A stretch of 58,026 nt of DNA from Bacillus sp. B1-b2 (GCF_009183415.1 NZ_WEHU01000026.1:1-58026), one strand, 5' to 3'; positions 42,730 to 51,740 are shown, counted from the first letter of the stretch. Numbers and translations: made by a program. The notes: a model not told the origin generated them from the letters alone.

Positions 42730-43695
42730 CTAATCTAATACTGGAATTTCATGAGTCGAAAAGTAAGGCAACACAAACTCTCCAAGCTCCTGGATGACTT
42801 CCTCTGGAGGGCGCTTTGAAAAATACAATACAAATGCCAGGTGATTGACACCAATGGATTGAAATTGATATAGAATTTCTAATAACTGTTTGCGCCCTAC
42901 ACGAAATCCTAACGGAATCGGAACAGGAGACAAATCGGGATTTTCCGATAAATCGATAAATAAAGTCTGAGTGAAAGGTTTAAACACTCCTGGGGCGTAA
43001 ATTTCCGACAACTCGCGATACTCGTTAATCAATTGAGTTTGTTGCGGGATAATCCTCGGGTACTGGATCCAGCCGTCCCCGTTCTGGGCGATCCATTCAA
43101 TCGATTGATTGCTGAATCCTGTCACCATGGTCGGAATCGAAGAAAAAGGTTTGGGGATCATTCTCATATCCGTTCCATCGATGATGCCTAAATCGCTGTT
43201 GATAGTGGGATTGTGCTCCTTTAATAGCCGTTCAAGGAATGCATAATTCTTTTTAAACAGCCCTCCGCTTTCGAGCTTGGATATTCCCAAAGCTGTGAAA
43301 TCTTTATCCCGGTCTCCTGAAGCCACTCCCATGATCAGCCGTTCGGGAAACAACCGGTCAATAGATGATGCTTCCTTTGCCACTCGGACAGGGTGGCGCA
43401 GCGGGAGGACCACACTCGCCGTCCCAAGTGCAATTTCCTTGGTATGGGCCGCAAGATAGGTCAAATAAATCCATACATCATACAATTGACCGTTATCATC
43501 AATATTCAAATTCTGAATCGTAACGTCCCGAAGCCACAATGCCGCGAAACCATGGTCTTCAATTTTGCGGGCAAGCGACAACTGATTTTCCATAATCGGA
43601 TATTTGGACATCCTTGCCGTCGGAATCGTGAAACCAAGCGTCATTTTATCCTTTTGGTACAACCTGTTATATGCTCGATGCTGTAATAAACTCAC
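42730..43695 (-). CDS. luciferase-like oxidoreductase, BA3436 type
   Basis: A 321-residue LLM enzyme of the BA3436-like group (TIGR03571 type). Recognisable parts are LGFTIPTARMSKYPIMENQL, ALWLRDVTIQNLNIDDNGQL, GTASVVLPLRHPVRVAKEAS and PERLIMGVASGDRDKDFTAL. These follow the bacterial luciferase barrel and flavin-binding order. It uses FMNH2 and oxygen on an unknown substrate. Lies between the ArsR-type gene (11 bases upstream) and the other LLM gene (34 bases downstream), all on one strand. Start at ATG after AAGGAGAATTG. Confidence 0.92.
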   Translation of the reverse strand: MSLLQHRAYNRLYQKDKMTLGFTIPTARMSKYPIMENQLSLARKIEDHGFAALWLRDVTIQNLNIDDNGQLYDVWIYLTYLAAHTKEIALGTASVVLPLRHPVRVAKEASSIDRLFPERLIMGVASGDRDKDFTALGISKLESGGLFKKNYAFLERLLKEHNPTINSDLGIIDGTDMRMIPKPFSSIPTMVTGFSNQSIEWIAQNGDGWIQYPRIIPQQTQLINEYRELSEIYAPGVFKPFTQTLFIDLSENPDLSPVPIPLGFRVGRKQLLEILYQFQSIGVNHLAFVLYFSKRPPEEVIQELGEFVLPYFSTHEIPVLD

Positions 43696-43706
43696 TTCAA
43701 TTCTCC

Positions 43707-44054
43707 TTAAATTTTTGTACCAATGTATTTTTCTAACTTTTTAATCGTTTCCTCATTACGGCGATAATACGTCCATTGTCCGATTCGCTTCATTTCAACC
43801 AGTCCGCTTTGCAGCAGAATCGATAAATACTGTGAAGTAGTGGATTGCGAAATCCCGGCCTTGCTTCGGATATCCCCTACGCAAACCCCACCTTCAAATC
43901 CTTCATCAGCAATAATATGGGCTTGCGGTGAAAAATGACTGTCGGGATCTTTTAACATTTGAAGAATGCTCACCCTCGTCTGGTTCGACAATGCTTTAAA
44001 AATTTCAACGGCTTGTTCATCATTTAAGCGTTCCAATTTCTGCTTCAATGTCAT
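43707..44054 (-). CDS. ArsR-type winged-helix regulator
   Basis: A 115-residue repressor. IFKALSNQTRVSILQMLKDP is the ArsR-type helix, GDIRSKAGISQSTTSQYLSILLQSGLVEM is the recognition helix-turn-helix, and RIGQWTYYRRNEETIKKLEK is the wing. It has a Cys (GGVCVGDI) before the recognition helix but no metal-binding CxC pair, so it may sense another signal such as oxidants. I choose the ATG at 44054 after AGAAAGAGG; the frame continues 22 codons upstream. It precedes two LLM monooxygenases and probably controls them. Confidence 0.88.
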   Translation of the reverse strand: MTLKQKLERLNDEQAVEIFKALSNQTRVSILQMLKDPDSHFSPQAHIIADEGFEGGVCVGDIRSKAGISQSTTSQYLSILLQSGLVEMKRIGQWTYYRRNEETIKKLEKYIGTKI

Positions 44055-44216
44055 TTGCCTCTTTCTATATCGATTATCACTATCCCAATGGACGCTGGAT
44101 AGATGATCTGAAAGCATCACGCCAAATCGGTAATTCGCGATATTAATATATTAGCCATTTGGTCTGTCCAAATCAAAAGATTTGTTTCGAAGGAGATACG
44201 GCGAAATGCTCCCTTC

Positions 44217-44342
44217 TTAATAAAGACCACTAAAAAAACTCTCTTCCCTTGATACCGCTTGTACCTTTTTGAGTTCTGATAATAGTTGCCCCTGCAGGCC
44301 TTCTTTTGGTTTTAATACAGCATTAATTACAATATGTTCCAT
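44217..44342 (-). pseudogene. truncated antibiotic-biosynthesis-monooxygenase-like gene
   Basis: ATG 44342 with AAGGAGG upstream gives MEHIVINAVLKPKEGLQGQL, then LLSELKKVQAVSREESFFSG and a stop at 44217. This matches the first strand and helix of ABM-domain proteins (normally about 95 residues), ending where the E-P-G-C motif should be (REES). The rest is absent, so it is a truncated gene or a 41-residue leftover. Confidence 0.5.
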
Positions 44343-44506
44343 TTTAATCCTCCTTAATAATGAGTAGTTTGTCTTTCTTTTATAAAGTTTTAAGGTGGCA
44401 GTGGGGTTTATGTCCCTCCCAGCATCGTGTAAAAAATATACCCTTTTAAATCTCTTATCAGCTTCAATTATGTAAGCTTTTACTGTTTACTCTTAACTTT
44501 TTTAGT

Positions 44507-44680
44507 ATGACGAAAAAGTTGAGGTTTGATTTTCGATTGAATTTGATTGATATTCAACTAAAAGACGACCTAGTAAAACTATATAAATATCGTAACACGG
44601 TTCATATTGAATCAGAGTTAATATTTGGTGTATTTTTCTTACATTTGGATAGCCAAAAGCCTACGGAATTAATTCCGTAG
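44507..44680 (+). CDS. possible 57-aa protein or relic
   Basis: ATG 44507 opens TKKLRFDFRLNLIDIQLKDD, then NTVHIESELIFGVFFLHLDS and a stop inside the palindrome at 44655. There is no ribosome binding site. Coding-like text near the end (YKYRNTVHIESEL) suggests a C-terminal relic. Not recognised. Confidence 0.25.
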   Translation: MTKKLRFDFRLNLIDIQLKDDLVKLYKYRNTVHIESELIFGVFFLHLDSQKPTELIP

Positions 44681-44686
44681 GCTTTT
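44655..44686. terminator. 32-bp perfect palindrome terminator
   Basis: AAAAGCCTACGGAATT is followed by its exact reverse complement. It lies 35 bases past the end of the DJ-1-like gene on the minus strand and works in both directions. Confidence 0.85.
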
Positions 44687-44720
44687 GATTATATGAAAAT
44701 TCAGCGAAGAGACTGTAGAA

Positions 44721-45239
44721 TTAGCTTAATGCTTTTACTAAAGCTTCTCCAAATTCTTTAGCGCCATCTGGACCATCACCAGTGATAATATCATCATGAG
44801 CAACAACATGTTTTTCAACATATGTTACTTTATTCGCTTTTAATTGGTCTTTTTGTATATCTACTGGATAGCAAGTTGCTTCTCTTCCAGTAAGTAAACC
44901 CGTTTTAGCTACAGTAACCGCACCTGCACAAATCCCTGTTACAAGAACTTTATTAGTATACGCTTGTTTCAAGTAGTCTTGTAATTCTTTATTTTCCCAT
45001 AAATGATCGTTCGTACCAGATCCACCAATAACAGATACAACATCATAGTCAGTCGCAGAAACGTCTGAGAAAATGACCTCAGCAATTGCTTTACCTTCAT
45101 AATCCCCTATGATTTCACCTGTTTTTGTACTTGCAATTGTCACTTCAATTCCGTTGCTTTCCAATTCCGCTTTTGGTTGAAATAATTCGTCTTCATTGAA
45201 ACGTTCTGGTGGTATAATTAAAAGTGCTTTTTTACTCAT
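44721..45239 (-). CDS. DJ-1/PfpI family protein, second copy
   Basis: A 172-residue class I amidotransferase-like protein. Opening KKALLIIPPERFNEDELFQP has the conserved Glu, VVSVIGGSGTNDHLWENKEL the G-G-x-G loop, and VTGICAGAVTVAKTGLLTGR the nucleophile Cys with Ala in place of His next to it. HVVAHDDIITGDGPDGAKEFG is the conserved end strand. This C-A-G elbow differs from the C-H-G of the other copy (40870), so chemistry may differ. GAGGAGGAACTAC precedes the ATG. Divergent from an HxlR-type regulator 150 bases away, its likely controller. Confidence 0.9.
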   Translation of the reverse strand: MSKKALLIIPPERFNEDELFQPKAELESNGIEVTIASTKTGEIIGDYEGKAIAEVIFSDVSATDYDVVSVIGGSGTNDHLWENKELQDYLKQAYTNKVLVTGICAGAVTVAKTGLLTGREATCYPVDIQKDQLKANKVTYVEKHVVAHDDIITGDGPDGAKEFGEALVKALS

Positions 45240-45387
45240 TAGTAGTTCCTCCTCATTAATAAAAATAATTCGCCGGTAAGACGACTATTTCATTCTACTG
45301 CTGGGTTTCTTCACTGTGAAGACTGCACTTTTTTGTAAGGAGGTTACCAACAGGTTACAATTGATACAAATAAGGAGGTAAGAATTT

Positions 45388-45777
45388 ATGCCAGATACAT
45401 TTAGAGATGAAGTTAAAGAAAAGATCATAAATGGTGATTATAATTGTGAAAAAGAACTTACCTTATCAATTATAAGTGGTAAATGGAAAATCGTTATTTT
45501 ATGGCATTTAGGGGTAGAAGGACCACATCGATTCAGTGATCTCCAAAGGCTTTTTCCAAAAATATCTCATAAAATATTAACGAATCAATTAAGAGAACTG
45601 ATGGAAGATGGAATAGTTCATCGCGAGGTTTATCCAGAAGTTCCACCGAAAGTGGAATATTCCATGACTGAATTGGGGATGACTTTACTTCCTATCGTTG
45701 AAATGATGTATGAATGGGGAAAAAATCGGATAGCAGAAATCATAAAAGAAATGGATATTTCGGAATTAAACAATTAA
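45388..45777 (+). CDS. HxlR-family transcriptional regulator
   Basis: A 129-residue winged-helix regulator. The signature is [60 protein letters not shown] within residues 15-75. A single N-terminal Cys (NYNCEKEL) matches the reactive Cys of YodB/HypR-type members that sense quinones, aldehydes or disulfide stress. TAAGGAGGTAAG precedes the ATG. Divergent from the DJ-1-like gene, the arrangement of HxlR sensors with the detoxifying gene they control. A terminator follows at 45827. Confidence 0.9.
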   Translation: MPDTFRDEVKEKIINGDYNCEKELTLSIISGKWKIVILWHLGVEGPHRFSDLQRLFPKISHKILTNQLRELMEDGIVHREVYPEVPPKVEYSMTELGMTLLPIVEMMYEWGKNRIAEIIKEMDISELNN

Positions 45778-45826
45778 GCATAAGCTTACATTTACAATGT
45801 TGCTTTACAAAATCTATTAGAAAAGA

Positions 45827-45860
45827 AGCACCTTCACTTAACTGTAAGGAAGGTGCTTTT
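45827..45860 (+). terminator. terminator of the HxlR gene
   Basis: AGCACCTTC pairs with GAAGGTGCT and is followed by TTTT. Confidence 0.85.
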
Positions 45861-46204
45861 TATGCTTAATTGCGGAGTATTTGGATCATTTATGCTGTGG
45901 ATTGGTTCAACTGAACAGGGATTGTGTTTTCTTTTATTTAAAATAAATTATACATAAAAGAATATATCAAAAGGCTTCCATTCCGCTAATGATGAATCAA
46001 GGGTCTTATTAAAAATTAACGAACTCATTTCCAAAACTGCATAATCCAAAAGGCTGGCTAAAAGAAATTTTTGTTTTTTAGGCAGCCTTTTTGCTTTACT
46101 AGCGTGTCAACATCCTTTCAAAGTGCTAGTCAATTTAAAAACTTGATTAGATAAATTAACTGTTTTTCAATGTTTAGAATCTTATATGCCCTCAAAAACC
46201 TCTT
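45861..46204. other. gap, one terminator-like hairpin
   Basis: No gene. AAGGCTGGC (about 46050) and GGCAGCCTTTTT (about 46082) form an imperfect hairpin with a T run. The rest shows nothing recognisable. Confidence 0.3.
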
Positions 46205-46690
46205 TTACTTATGATACGGTTCACCGAGGTTGATATTAAACTTATCTCTATAGTCATAATGAACGAAACGGCTCCCATCGCTTAACGTAGATTGCACTTG
46301 GTCATAATGGTACTATATGGGCCAACTCATGAATAGACGTTGCTAATGCTTGTGTTTCTGTGTTACGACTATTCATAACAATCTCTTTACCTTTACCATC
46401 TTTACCTTGAACAAAGGCACCTTTAGATGCTCCTAATTCTGTTACACCTAATTCCGATTGTCGCATATCTCTCATATCGATATTTAATTCTTTAGAAACA
46501 GCTTCTATCCCTTTCCTTAAATGCTCGACATTTCTGCCTTCTTCAATTTGGAAATTAAACTGTTTATTAGGGAATATTTTTGGTAAATCTTCTAATGGTG
46601 CATTCGTTTGGGATATATCGAATACATGCCCAACTTTAAAATTAGCAATTTTTCTTGTTGAGATCTGCCCCTCTTCGATAGGGATAATAA
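46205..46690 (-). pseudogene. mobile-element metallopeptidase relic (HELAH)
   Basis: The minus strand reads FKVGHVFDISQTNAPLEDLP, then DMRDMRQSELGVTELGASKG and ATSIHELAH, a zinc peptidase motif of the ImmA/IrrE and ArdC-like kind found on conjugative elements. After HELAHI the frame breaks and resumes as HYDQVQSTLSDGSRFVHYDY ending NLGEPYHK at 46205. N-terminus and any start are missing. The end GEPYHK matches the relics at 28683 and 31010. Confidence 0.65.
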
Positions 46691-46714
46691 AGATGAGTAA
46701 TAGGGATAACTAGT

Positions 46715-46758
46715 AAAAAGCCGATTCTCCTTTTATGTCAAGGAAAAATCGGCTTTTT
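46715..46758. terminator. terminator hairpin
   Basis: AAAAAGCCGATT pairs with AATCGGCTTTTT. The stem bases recall the subterminal hairpin of the mer transposon, but no 38-bp end is present here. Confidence 0.65.
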
Positions 46759-47076
46759 AATTAATTATTTCGGATCAATTTGTTGGTGAATTGATTTTTA
46801 TTAGATTAATGGAAAACTCTATTATAGCATTAGCCTTTTAGGCATTTGACTGTTTTTTCGGGAAAGAAAATTAATTATTAAACAACAACCACACTCAAAG
46901 TTTCACTCTTTATATCCCCATAGTATGGAAAAAGTTATAATGATGCATTTGGTTTCTCATCTTTCTTCAAAAATACTTAGAACTTGATAGTTTGATAAGG
47001 TACTGTACTAAGAAAACCATATTTACCTAAAACCGTTTATCTAGGATTAATATAGGGAGGGGAAATCGTTTTAAGA

Positions 47077-47740
47077 TTAGTCGCTAATATCAAATGTGTT
47101 AATGTTTAGTGAATGGTCGGTATCTCTAACAGAAGCGTAAAATATATCTTTAATTTGATGATATCCCTTTGCCTTTAGTTCTTGCTTAAGCCACTCTTCA
47201 TTCTTGTTGATTAATTTTAAATTACGCTTCTGAACTTTCCCTTCAATTACAACAGCTATTGGGAATCCATGGTATTCTACTTTCATATGTAAATCCTTTG
47301 GAGTAACAGGAACTAATTCTTTCCTTGGTAAAATGCTGATTTCACCTGTTGCTTCCAAAATCGCATATTCAATATCTTGAATATCTGGATATCTTGCTGT
47401 TCTTAAACCTGACAACAGCTCAGATAAAGGATATCTATTTTTCCTTAAATTTTTATATACAATTTTTCCATGTTTAACTAAAATAGTCGGTTTTCCTATA
47501 ATAAAAGGGTTTAACCAATTTAATAAACTTAATTTTGATATAACTAAGTGACGCCCGTTATAACAATGATTCCAATAATCCCCTCTGTTACTCCATTTAC
47601 TTTAATGGACCCCAATGCTAAATAAGATAAAAATAGAATCGCTCCAAATTCGTGAGGGGTAAGTTGTGCTAGGGCTGATTCCCTAAAATTTTTATGGATA
47701 CAATAAAAACAATATATATATAAATTAATTTAACTAAAAA
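47077..47740 (-). pseudogene. DUF421 (YetF-type) gene, broken 5' half
   Basis: The intact-frame part from 47077 to about 47525 reads LNPFIIGKPTILVKHGKIVY, SGLRTARYPDIQDIEYAILE and ATGEISILPRKELVPVTPKD, the cytoplasmic half of a DUF421 membrane protein. Upstream, in other frames, TPHEFGAILFLSYLALGSIK, VTEGIIGIIVITGVT and IVSIKILG give the membrane part, with at least two frame breaks (near 47550 and 47680). A related, intact gene is at 48007. Dead paralogue. Confidence 0.75.
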
Positions 47741-47774
47741 AATAGACACTTCTAACACCTCTTAGGAAAAATCA

Positions 47775-47798
47775 CCTTAGTCTGAAGTCAGACTAAGG
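47775..47798 (-). terminator. hairpin after the spoVA operon
   Basis: CCTTAGTCTGA pairs perfectly with TCAGACTAAGG around two bases. On the minus strand it is followed shortly by TTTTTCC. Probable end of the DUF421/SpoVA transcript. Confidence 0.6.
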
Positions 47799-48006
47799 AT
47801 GTTCATCTCTTTGACAATACTGCAAAAATTAACAGAGAAAGTTAACCAGTAATGTTTTAATATTTTAAGCACCCTCTAATCAATTTAAAAAAAGATATTT
47901 TTCCAAAGATTTTATTTTCAAGATTCGACTTAATGTTATTATGCAAAAAATGGTACTACTTTTTTGTTATGTGTCTTAAGATCATCCAATATAGCGAAAT
48001 AAACCA

Positions 48007-48870
48007 TTATCCTTTTAAAATAGGCATCACTTTATCAATAGCTTCTTGTAGTTTTTCACTATTTTTACTATACATTTGCTTAGCTTCTTTTGATTCGGTT
48101 CCAAGAGCAAACAACTCTAAGTCTGCTTGGCATTTTTTCATGGTCGAAAGAATTGAAGGTCTTTCTTGAGGAGATGCGACTTGTAATTGATCGTCAAACA
48201 GGTCAACTGTTAACTCTCCATAGGAATTAACTTGTCCAAGAAAAACATTTTCTACCGTTACACCAAGTTTTTCTAATTCAGTGTGTAACCAAGCACGGCT
48301 TCGTCCAATAGTCGCAAGTGGTTCATCCATGATCACACCATCCATAATGACAGTCTGAGGCTCTTTAATTGAAGCAACCGTCAAGTTTAGATCCTTTGCT
48401 GTTAATGGTTGGTTTTCTTTCTTTAACATGACGGATAAATCCCCTGTTGCCTCTAATACAGCGAATTCTACATCAGACACCTGATAAACATCCTTCTTAC
48501 GAAGTAATTCTAATAATTCATCTGTCGTGTATCTTTCCTTTTTTAAATTATCTTCCATGATTTTCCCATCTTTTATAAAGACAGTTCCTGTTCCTTCTAC
48601 AAAATCACGGAACTTTTTACTTTTTAAGGAAAGCAAACCAGATAAAAAGGGTATTGCTGCAAAAATGACAATTCCAATGATTCCATGAAAAATGTTCCGT
48701 TCCAGTCCCATAGCAACTTCAGCACCTATACTTCCAATGGAAATACCAGTTGCATATTCAAAGAAAGATAATTCAGAGATTTGCTTTTTCCCTAACCATT
48801 TTGTAATAAAAAATAAAACAACAACAAAGAATATTGACCTTACGGCAATATCTAACCATTCAGGCACCAC
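48007..48870 (-). CDS. DUF421 membrane protein with C-terminal DUF1657-like tail
   Basis: A 287-residue YetF-type protein. Residues 1-85 hold three helices (VPEWLDIAVRSIFFVVVLFF; EYATGISIGSIGAEVAMGLE; IVIFAAIPFLSGLLSL), followed by the DUF421 cytoplasmic region (VEFAVLEATGDLSVMLKKEN). The last ~45 residues (CQADLELFALGTESKEAKQM) copy the second half of the small DUF1657 proteins at 48899 and 51534, so the protein is a fusion of the two families. It is the last gene of the spoVA operon, as in spoVA-2mob. Membrane located; role in spores unknown. GGGGGTGTTAAG precedes the start. Confidence 0.9.
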   Translation of the reverse strand: MVPEWLDIAVRSIFFVVVLFFITKWLGKKQISELSFFEYATGISIGSIGAEVAMGLERNIFHGIIGIVIFAAIPFLSGLLSLKSKKFRDFVEGTGTVFIKDGKIMEDNLKKERYTTDELLELLRKKDVYQVSDVEFAVLEATGDLSVMLKKENQPLTAKDLNLTVASIKEPQTVIMDGVIMDEPLATIGRSRAWLHTELEKLGVTVENVFLGQVNSYGELTVDLFDDQLQVASPQERPSILSTMKKCQADLELFALGTESKEAKQMYSKNSEKLQEAIDKVMPILKG

Positions 48871-48898
48871 TTAACACCCCCTATAAAAATTATATCTC

Positions 48899-49105
48899 TT
48901 AAAAACCTTTGTACTGAAATTCCTCTTGTTCTAATTCTCCAACTCGTTTTTTTAAATCCGTGACTACTTCATGTACAACCATCATGGTTTCATGTAATGA
49001 ACGTTTCGAATCATCATCTAGAGTCTGTAATGCTAAACTTGAAAGACTTGCTTCTACTCCTTTTAAACTGACAAAACATTGTTTGACATCTGATCCTACT
49101 GTCAT
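48899..49105 (-). CDS. DUF1657 protein, copy 2
   Basis: A 68-residue helical protein opening TVGSDVKQCFVSLKGVEASL, with SLALQTLDDDSKRSLHETMM and a C-terminal QEEFQYKGF. Length and end match its paralogue at 51534. DUF1657 proteins accompany SpoVA genes in spore formers; function unknown. It lies between spoVAEb and the DUF421 fusion with small gaps, so it is in the operon. AAGGAGAATC-type site before the ATG. Confidence 0.85.
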   Translation of the reverse strand: MTVGSDVKQCFVSLKGVEASLSSLALQTLDDDSKRSLHETMMVVHEVVTDLKKRVGELEQEEFQYKGF

Positions 49106-49117
49106 CCTAGATTCTCC

Positions 49118-49468
49118 TTATCCTTTTGGTTTAAAAATTAAAGCCCCTATCATGCCGAAAATAATGGCTGCTGAAATTCCTGAACTGGTCACTTCAAACA
49201 TTCCTGTGAGCACACCAACTAACCCATGTTGTTCTGCCTCTTGCATGGCCCCATGTACAAGGGAATTCCCAAAGCTTGTAATAGGTACGGTAGCTCCTGC
49301 ACCAGCAAAGTCAATCAAGGGTTCATATAATCCAAACCCATCTAAAATGGCCCCCACTACTACAAGGGTACTTAACGTATGTCCCGGAGTTAGTTTAAAC
49401 ACATCAAACATAATTTGCCCAATGACACAAATCAAACCACCTACGGTAAAAGCCCAAAAGTAGGTCAT
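49118..49468 (-). CDS. spoVAE: SpoVAEb, dipicolinate channel component
   Basis: A 116-residue membrane protein of the SpoVA complex, which moves calcium-dipicolinate into the forespore and out at germination. Helices: [40 protein letters not shown] (with the G-L-Y-E-P-L motif), and the conserved [20 protein letters not shown] and [16 protein letters not shown]. Resembles SpoVAC (50484) as the two families are paralogous. Its start overlaps the spoVAD stop by four bases. Length fits SpoVAEb. Confidence 0.93.
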   Translation of the reverse strand: MTYFWAFTVGGLICVIGQIMFDVFKLTPGHTLSTLVVVGAILDGFGLYEPLIDFAGAGATVPITSFGNSLVHGAMQEAEQHGLVGVLTGMFEVTSSGISAAIIFGMIGALIFKPKG

Positions 49469-50484
49469 AATGATTGTTCACCTCCGTATTCAATCGATAC
49501 CGCATGAGCGATACAAGGAATCGTATCATTTTGCTGGAAAGAAAGAGGTGATAATAAAGCACCAGTGGCCACTACTAACATTCTTTTAAATTCGCCTTTT
49601 TTCATGCGATTTAATAAATGACCATAGACTACTGTTGCTGAACACCCCGCCCCACTTGCCCCTGCGAGGACTGGTTGTCCTTTCCGATAAATCATAAGTC
49701 CACAATCTTGGAATTGTCCTTCACTAATGGAAGTTCCATGCTTTTTAAATAAATCAAGGGAAACTTCACGCCCTATCTTTCCAAGATCCCCAGTGACGAT
49801 TAAATCATAATAAGAGGGATCAATCTTTCTTTCCGTTAAATGCGCTTCAATCGTATCAACAGCAGCTGGTGCCATAGCCCCCCCCATATTAAATGGATCG
49901 GTCAGTCCCATATCAATCACACGGCCTATCGTAGCAGAAGTGACACTCGGTCCATCCCCAGAATCACTTAAAAGGGCCGCACCAGCACCAGTAACCGTCC
50001 ATTGTGCAGTAGGTGGTTTTTGTCCTCCATATTCTGTCGGATAACGAAACTGTTTTTCAACAGCTGTGTTATGACTCGAAGCCCCTGTTAATATATATTT
50101 AGCCCCCTTTGTATTAATAATATAAGCACCTAGAGCCAATCCTTCCATAGAGGTAGAACAAGCACCAAATAAACCAAAATAAGGAGCTCCAATGGTTCGA
50201 CTAGCGAAACTTGTGGGAGTAATCTGATTGATCAAGTCCCCTGCGAGAAGAAACTGAACCTGTTCCTTTTGTATTTCTCCTTTTTCCATTGCCTTTTGAC
50301 AAGCTTCTTCAAAAAAAACTTTATGTGCTTTTTCATAGGAATCCTGTCCGAGCCATAAATCGGCATGAAGAAGATCAAAATCTTCCGATATAGCTCCATC
50401 TGCTTCAAATGGTCCACCTACTGTTCCAGTGGAAATAATCACAGGCTTTTGTTCGAAAACCCATGTACGATGACCTGCAAGCAT
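49465..50484 (-). CDS. spoVAD: SpoVAD, dipicolinate-binding protein
   Basis: A 339-residue thiolase-fold protein that binds dipicolinic acid on the spore inner membrane and is essential for its uptake in known systems. Features: [40 protein letters not shown] with the thiolase-type Cys, [20 protein letters not shown] and [20 protein letters not shown]. The ATG at 50484 overlaps the spoVAC stop as TAATG and gives the usual SpoVAD length; a frame five codons longer is less suitable. Fourth gene of the operon. Confidence 0.94.
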   Translation of the reverse strand: MLAGHRTWVFEQKPVIISTGTVGGPFEADGAISEDFDLLHADLWLGQDSYEKAHKVFFEEACQKAMEKGEIQKEQVQFLLAGDLINQITPTSFASRTIGAPYFGLFGACSTSMEGLALGAYIINTKGAKYILTGASSHNTAVEKQFRYPTEYGGQKPPTAQWTVTGAGAALLSDSGDGPSVTSATIGRVIDMGLTDPFNMGGAMAPAAVDTIEAHLTERKIDPSYYDLIVTGDLGKIGREVSLDLFKKHGTSISEGQFQDCGLMIYRKGQPVLAGASGAGCSATVVYGHLLNRMKKGEFKRMLVVATGALLSPLSFQQNDTIPCIAHAVSIEYGGEQSL

Positions 50485-50963
50485 TATAAACCACCCCATC
50501 TGATTAAAATTGTTTTAATTAAGGCAATGATAAAAGCAGAAAACACACCAAATAAAATGACAGAACCGGCTAGTTTAAACATATTGCCGCCTACGCCCAG
50601 TACAAATCCTTCGGTTCGATGTTCAATGGCAGGTGATATGACCGCATTACCAAAACCAGTTACGGGTACAGCTGTCCCTGCTCCCCCAAATTGGGCCATT
50701 CGATCATATACTCCAAAACCGGTAAGAAGCATCGTAATAAAAATCAAAGTACCTACCGTCGGATTTCCGACCGTTTGCTCTGTAAAATCAAAATAATAGA
50801 TGTAAAAGTCTTGAATAAGCTGACCAATAAGACAGATGAGACCACCTGTTAGAAAGGCTTTTATACAATTTGTTACAACCGGTCTTTTTATTTCACGTTG
50901 TTTTTGTAATTCCTGGTACTCCTGTTGGACAGGAGTTAATTGTTTCTTTTGATTATTTGACAT
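50484..50963 (-). CDS. spoVAC: SpoVAC, mechanosensitive DPA channel component
   Basis: A 159-residue membrane protein; SpoVAC of B. subtilis acts as a mechanosensitive channel. Cytoplasmic N-terminus (KKQLTPVQQEYQELQKQREI), then helices LTGGLICLIGQLIQDFYIYY, GTLIFITMLLTGFGVYDRMA, the loop GTAVPVTGFGNAVISPAIEH and C-terminal GSVILFGVFSAFIIALIKTI. The G-F-G-N motif is shared with SpoVAEb. Starts after GGAAGGATCG with the lipoprotein gene 17 bases upstream. Coupled to spoVAD. Confidence 0.94.
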   Translation of the reverse strand: MSNNQKKQLTPVQQEYQELQKQREIKRPVVTNCIKAFLTGGLICLIGQLIQDFYIYYFDFTEQTVGNPTVGTLIFITMLLTGFGVYDRMAQFGGAGTAVPVTGFGNAVISPAIEHRTEGFVLGVGGNMFKLAGSVILFGVFSAFIIALIKTILIRWGGL

Positions 50964-50980
50964 AGCTCGATCCTTCCTCT

Positions 50981-51454
50981 TTACGTCTGTTCCTTTAGAA
51001 TACTTTCAAGTTTTTGCAAATCTTTTTTCAAGCTTTTCTTATTCATATTGTTTTTTTGCAGTCTTTGTTCTATTTTTTCGAGTTCCCAGAACATTTTTTT
51101 ATCCGTCGAAACGACGACTTTATGATTCGGATACATTTTTTCTAAGTCTGACTTTACTGTCTTCTCGATACTTTTTAATCGAAAACGATTGAAATTTTCT
51201 ACCTTTATTGCTACAAAAAGCTCTTTATCTGTATTCACAGCCTTTACATCTGAAATTTCTTCTTTGGTAATAATCTTTTCTTTAGCCCTATTGGCAACAG
51301 ATTGACCGATGGGTTTACTCGTATGTACTTGTGAAATACCTAAATGATTGTTATCCTCATCTAACTGATTTTGGTTATCGTTACATCCTGTTCCAAACCC
51401 GATCACGGCTAAAATGGAAAGAAAAATTTTTATTTTGGTTATTTTGTCTTTCAT
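50981..51454 (-). CDS. YhcN/YlaJ-family spore lipoprotein
   Basis: A 157-residue lipoprotein with signal KIKIFLSILAVIGFGTGC (lipobox FGTGC). The mature part (VANRAKEKIITKEEISDVKA; LFVAIKVENFNRFRLKSIEK; VKSDLEKMYPNHKVVVSTDK) follows the YhcN/YlaJ family, found in the spore inner membrane. In spoVA-2mob operons a YhcN-like gene stands at this position, between DUF1657 and spoVAC. The exact job is unknown. GAGATGGTTTC precedes the ATG. Confidence 0.85.
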   Translation of the reverse strand: MKDKITKIKIFLSILAVIGFGTGCNDNQNQLDEDNNHLGISQVHTSKPIGQSVANRAKEKIITKEEISDVKAVNTDKELFVAIKVENFNRFRLKSIEKTVKSDLEKMYPNHKVVVSTDKKMFWELEKIEQRLQKNNMNKKSLKKDLQKLESILKEQT

Positions 51455-51492
51455 GAAACCATCTCCGTTTTTCCCATTATTTAAAGGAATTA

Positions 51493-51522
51493 AAAAAGGT
51501 TGGTTGGGAGGCCAACCTTTTT
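51493..51522 (-). terminator. attenuator-like hairpin within the spoVA operon
   Basis: AAAAAGGTTGG pairs with CCAACCTTTTTT around GGAGG-type bases between the first DUF1657 gene and the YhcN-like gene. As a terminator on the minus strand it would make the first gene more abundant than the rest. Confidence 0.5.
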
Positions 51523-51533
51523 TATCTTACTCA

Positions 51534-51740
51534 TTATTGTTGTTTGTATTGAGGTTCTTCTTGTTCAATTTGTTGAACGCGTGGTTCAAGGCTGTTAATA
51601 ACAGATTGGGTTTGTTTAGCAGCATCTTGGTAAAGTTGCTTTGCCTGTTGATTATCTGTACCAAGAGCAAATGTTTCGAAACTTGCTTGTGCACTTTTTA
51701 ATCCTGCTAGAGCTGTCTTAACATCATTTATTACTGTCAT
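51534..51740 (-). CDS. DUF1657 protein, copy 1
   Basis: A 68-residue protein: TVINDVKTALAGLKSAQASF, ETFALGTDNQQAKQLYQDAA, and the end RVQQIEQEEPQYKQQ. The FALGT...AKQ.Y block recurs in the tail of the DUF421 fusion at 48007. First gene of the spoVA operon; a short hairpin-like AAAAAGGTTGG/CCAACCTTTTT (51493-51520) lies between it and the next gene, a possible partial terminator that could lower downstream expression. AAGGAGG precedes the ATG. Confidence 0.87.
   Translation of the reverse strand: MTVINDVKTALAGLKSAQASFETFALGTDNQQAKQLYQDAAKQTQSVINSLEPRVQQIEQEEPQYKQQ

Noticed and set aside
46715-46758. another mer-transposon end
   Set aside because: Only the hairpin stem resembles it; the 38-bp terminal repeat is missing, so it is called a plain terminator.
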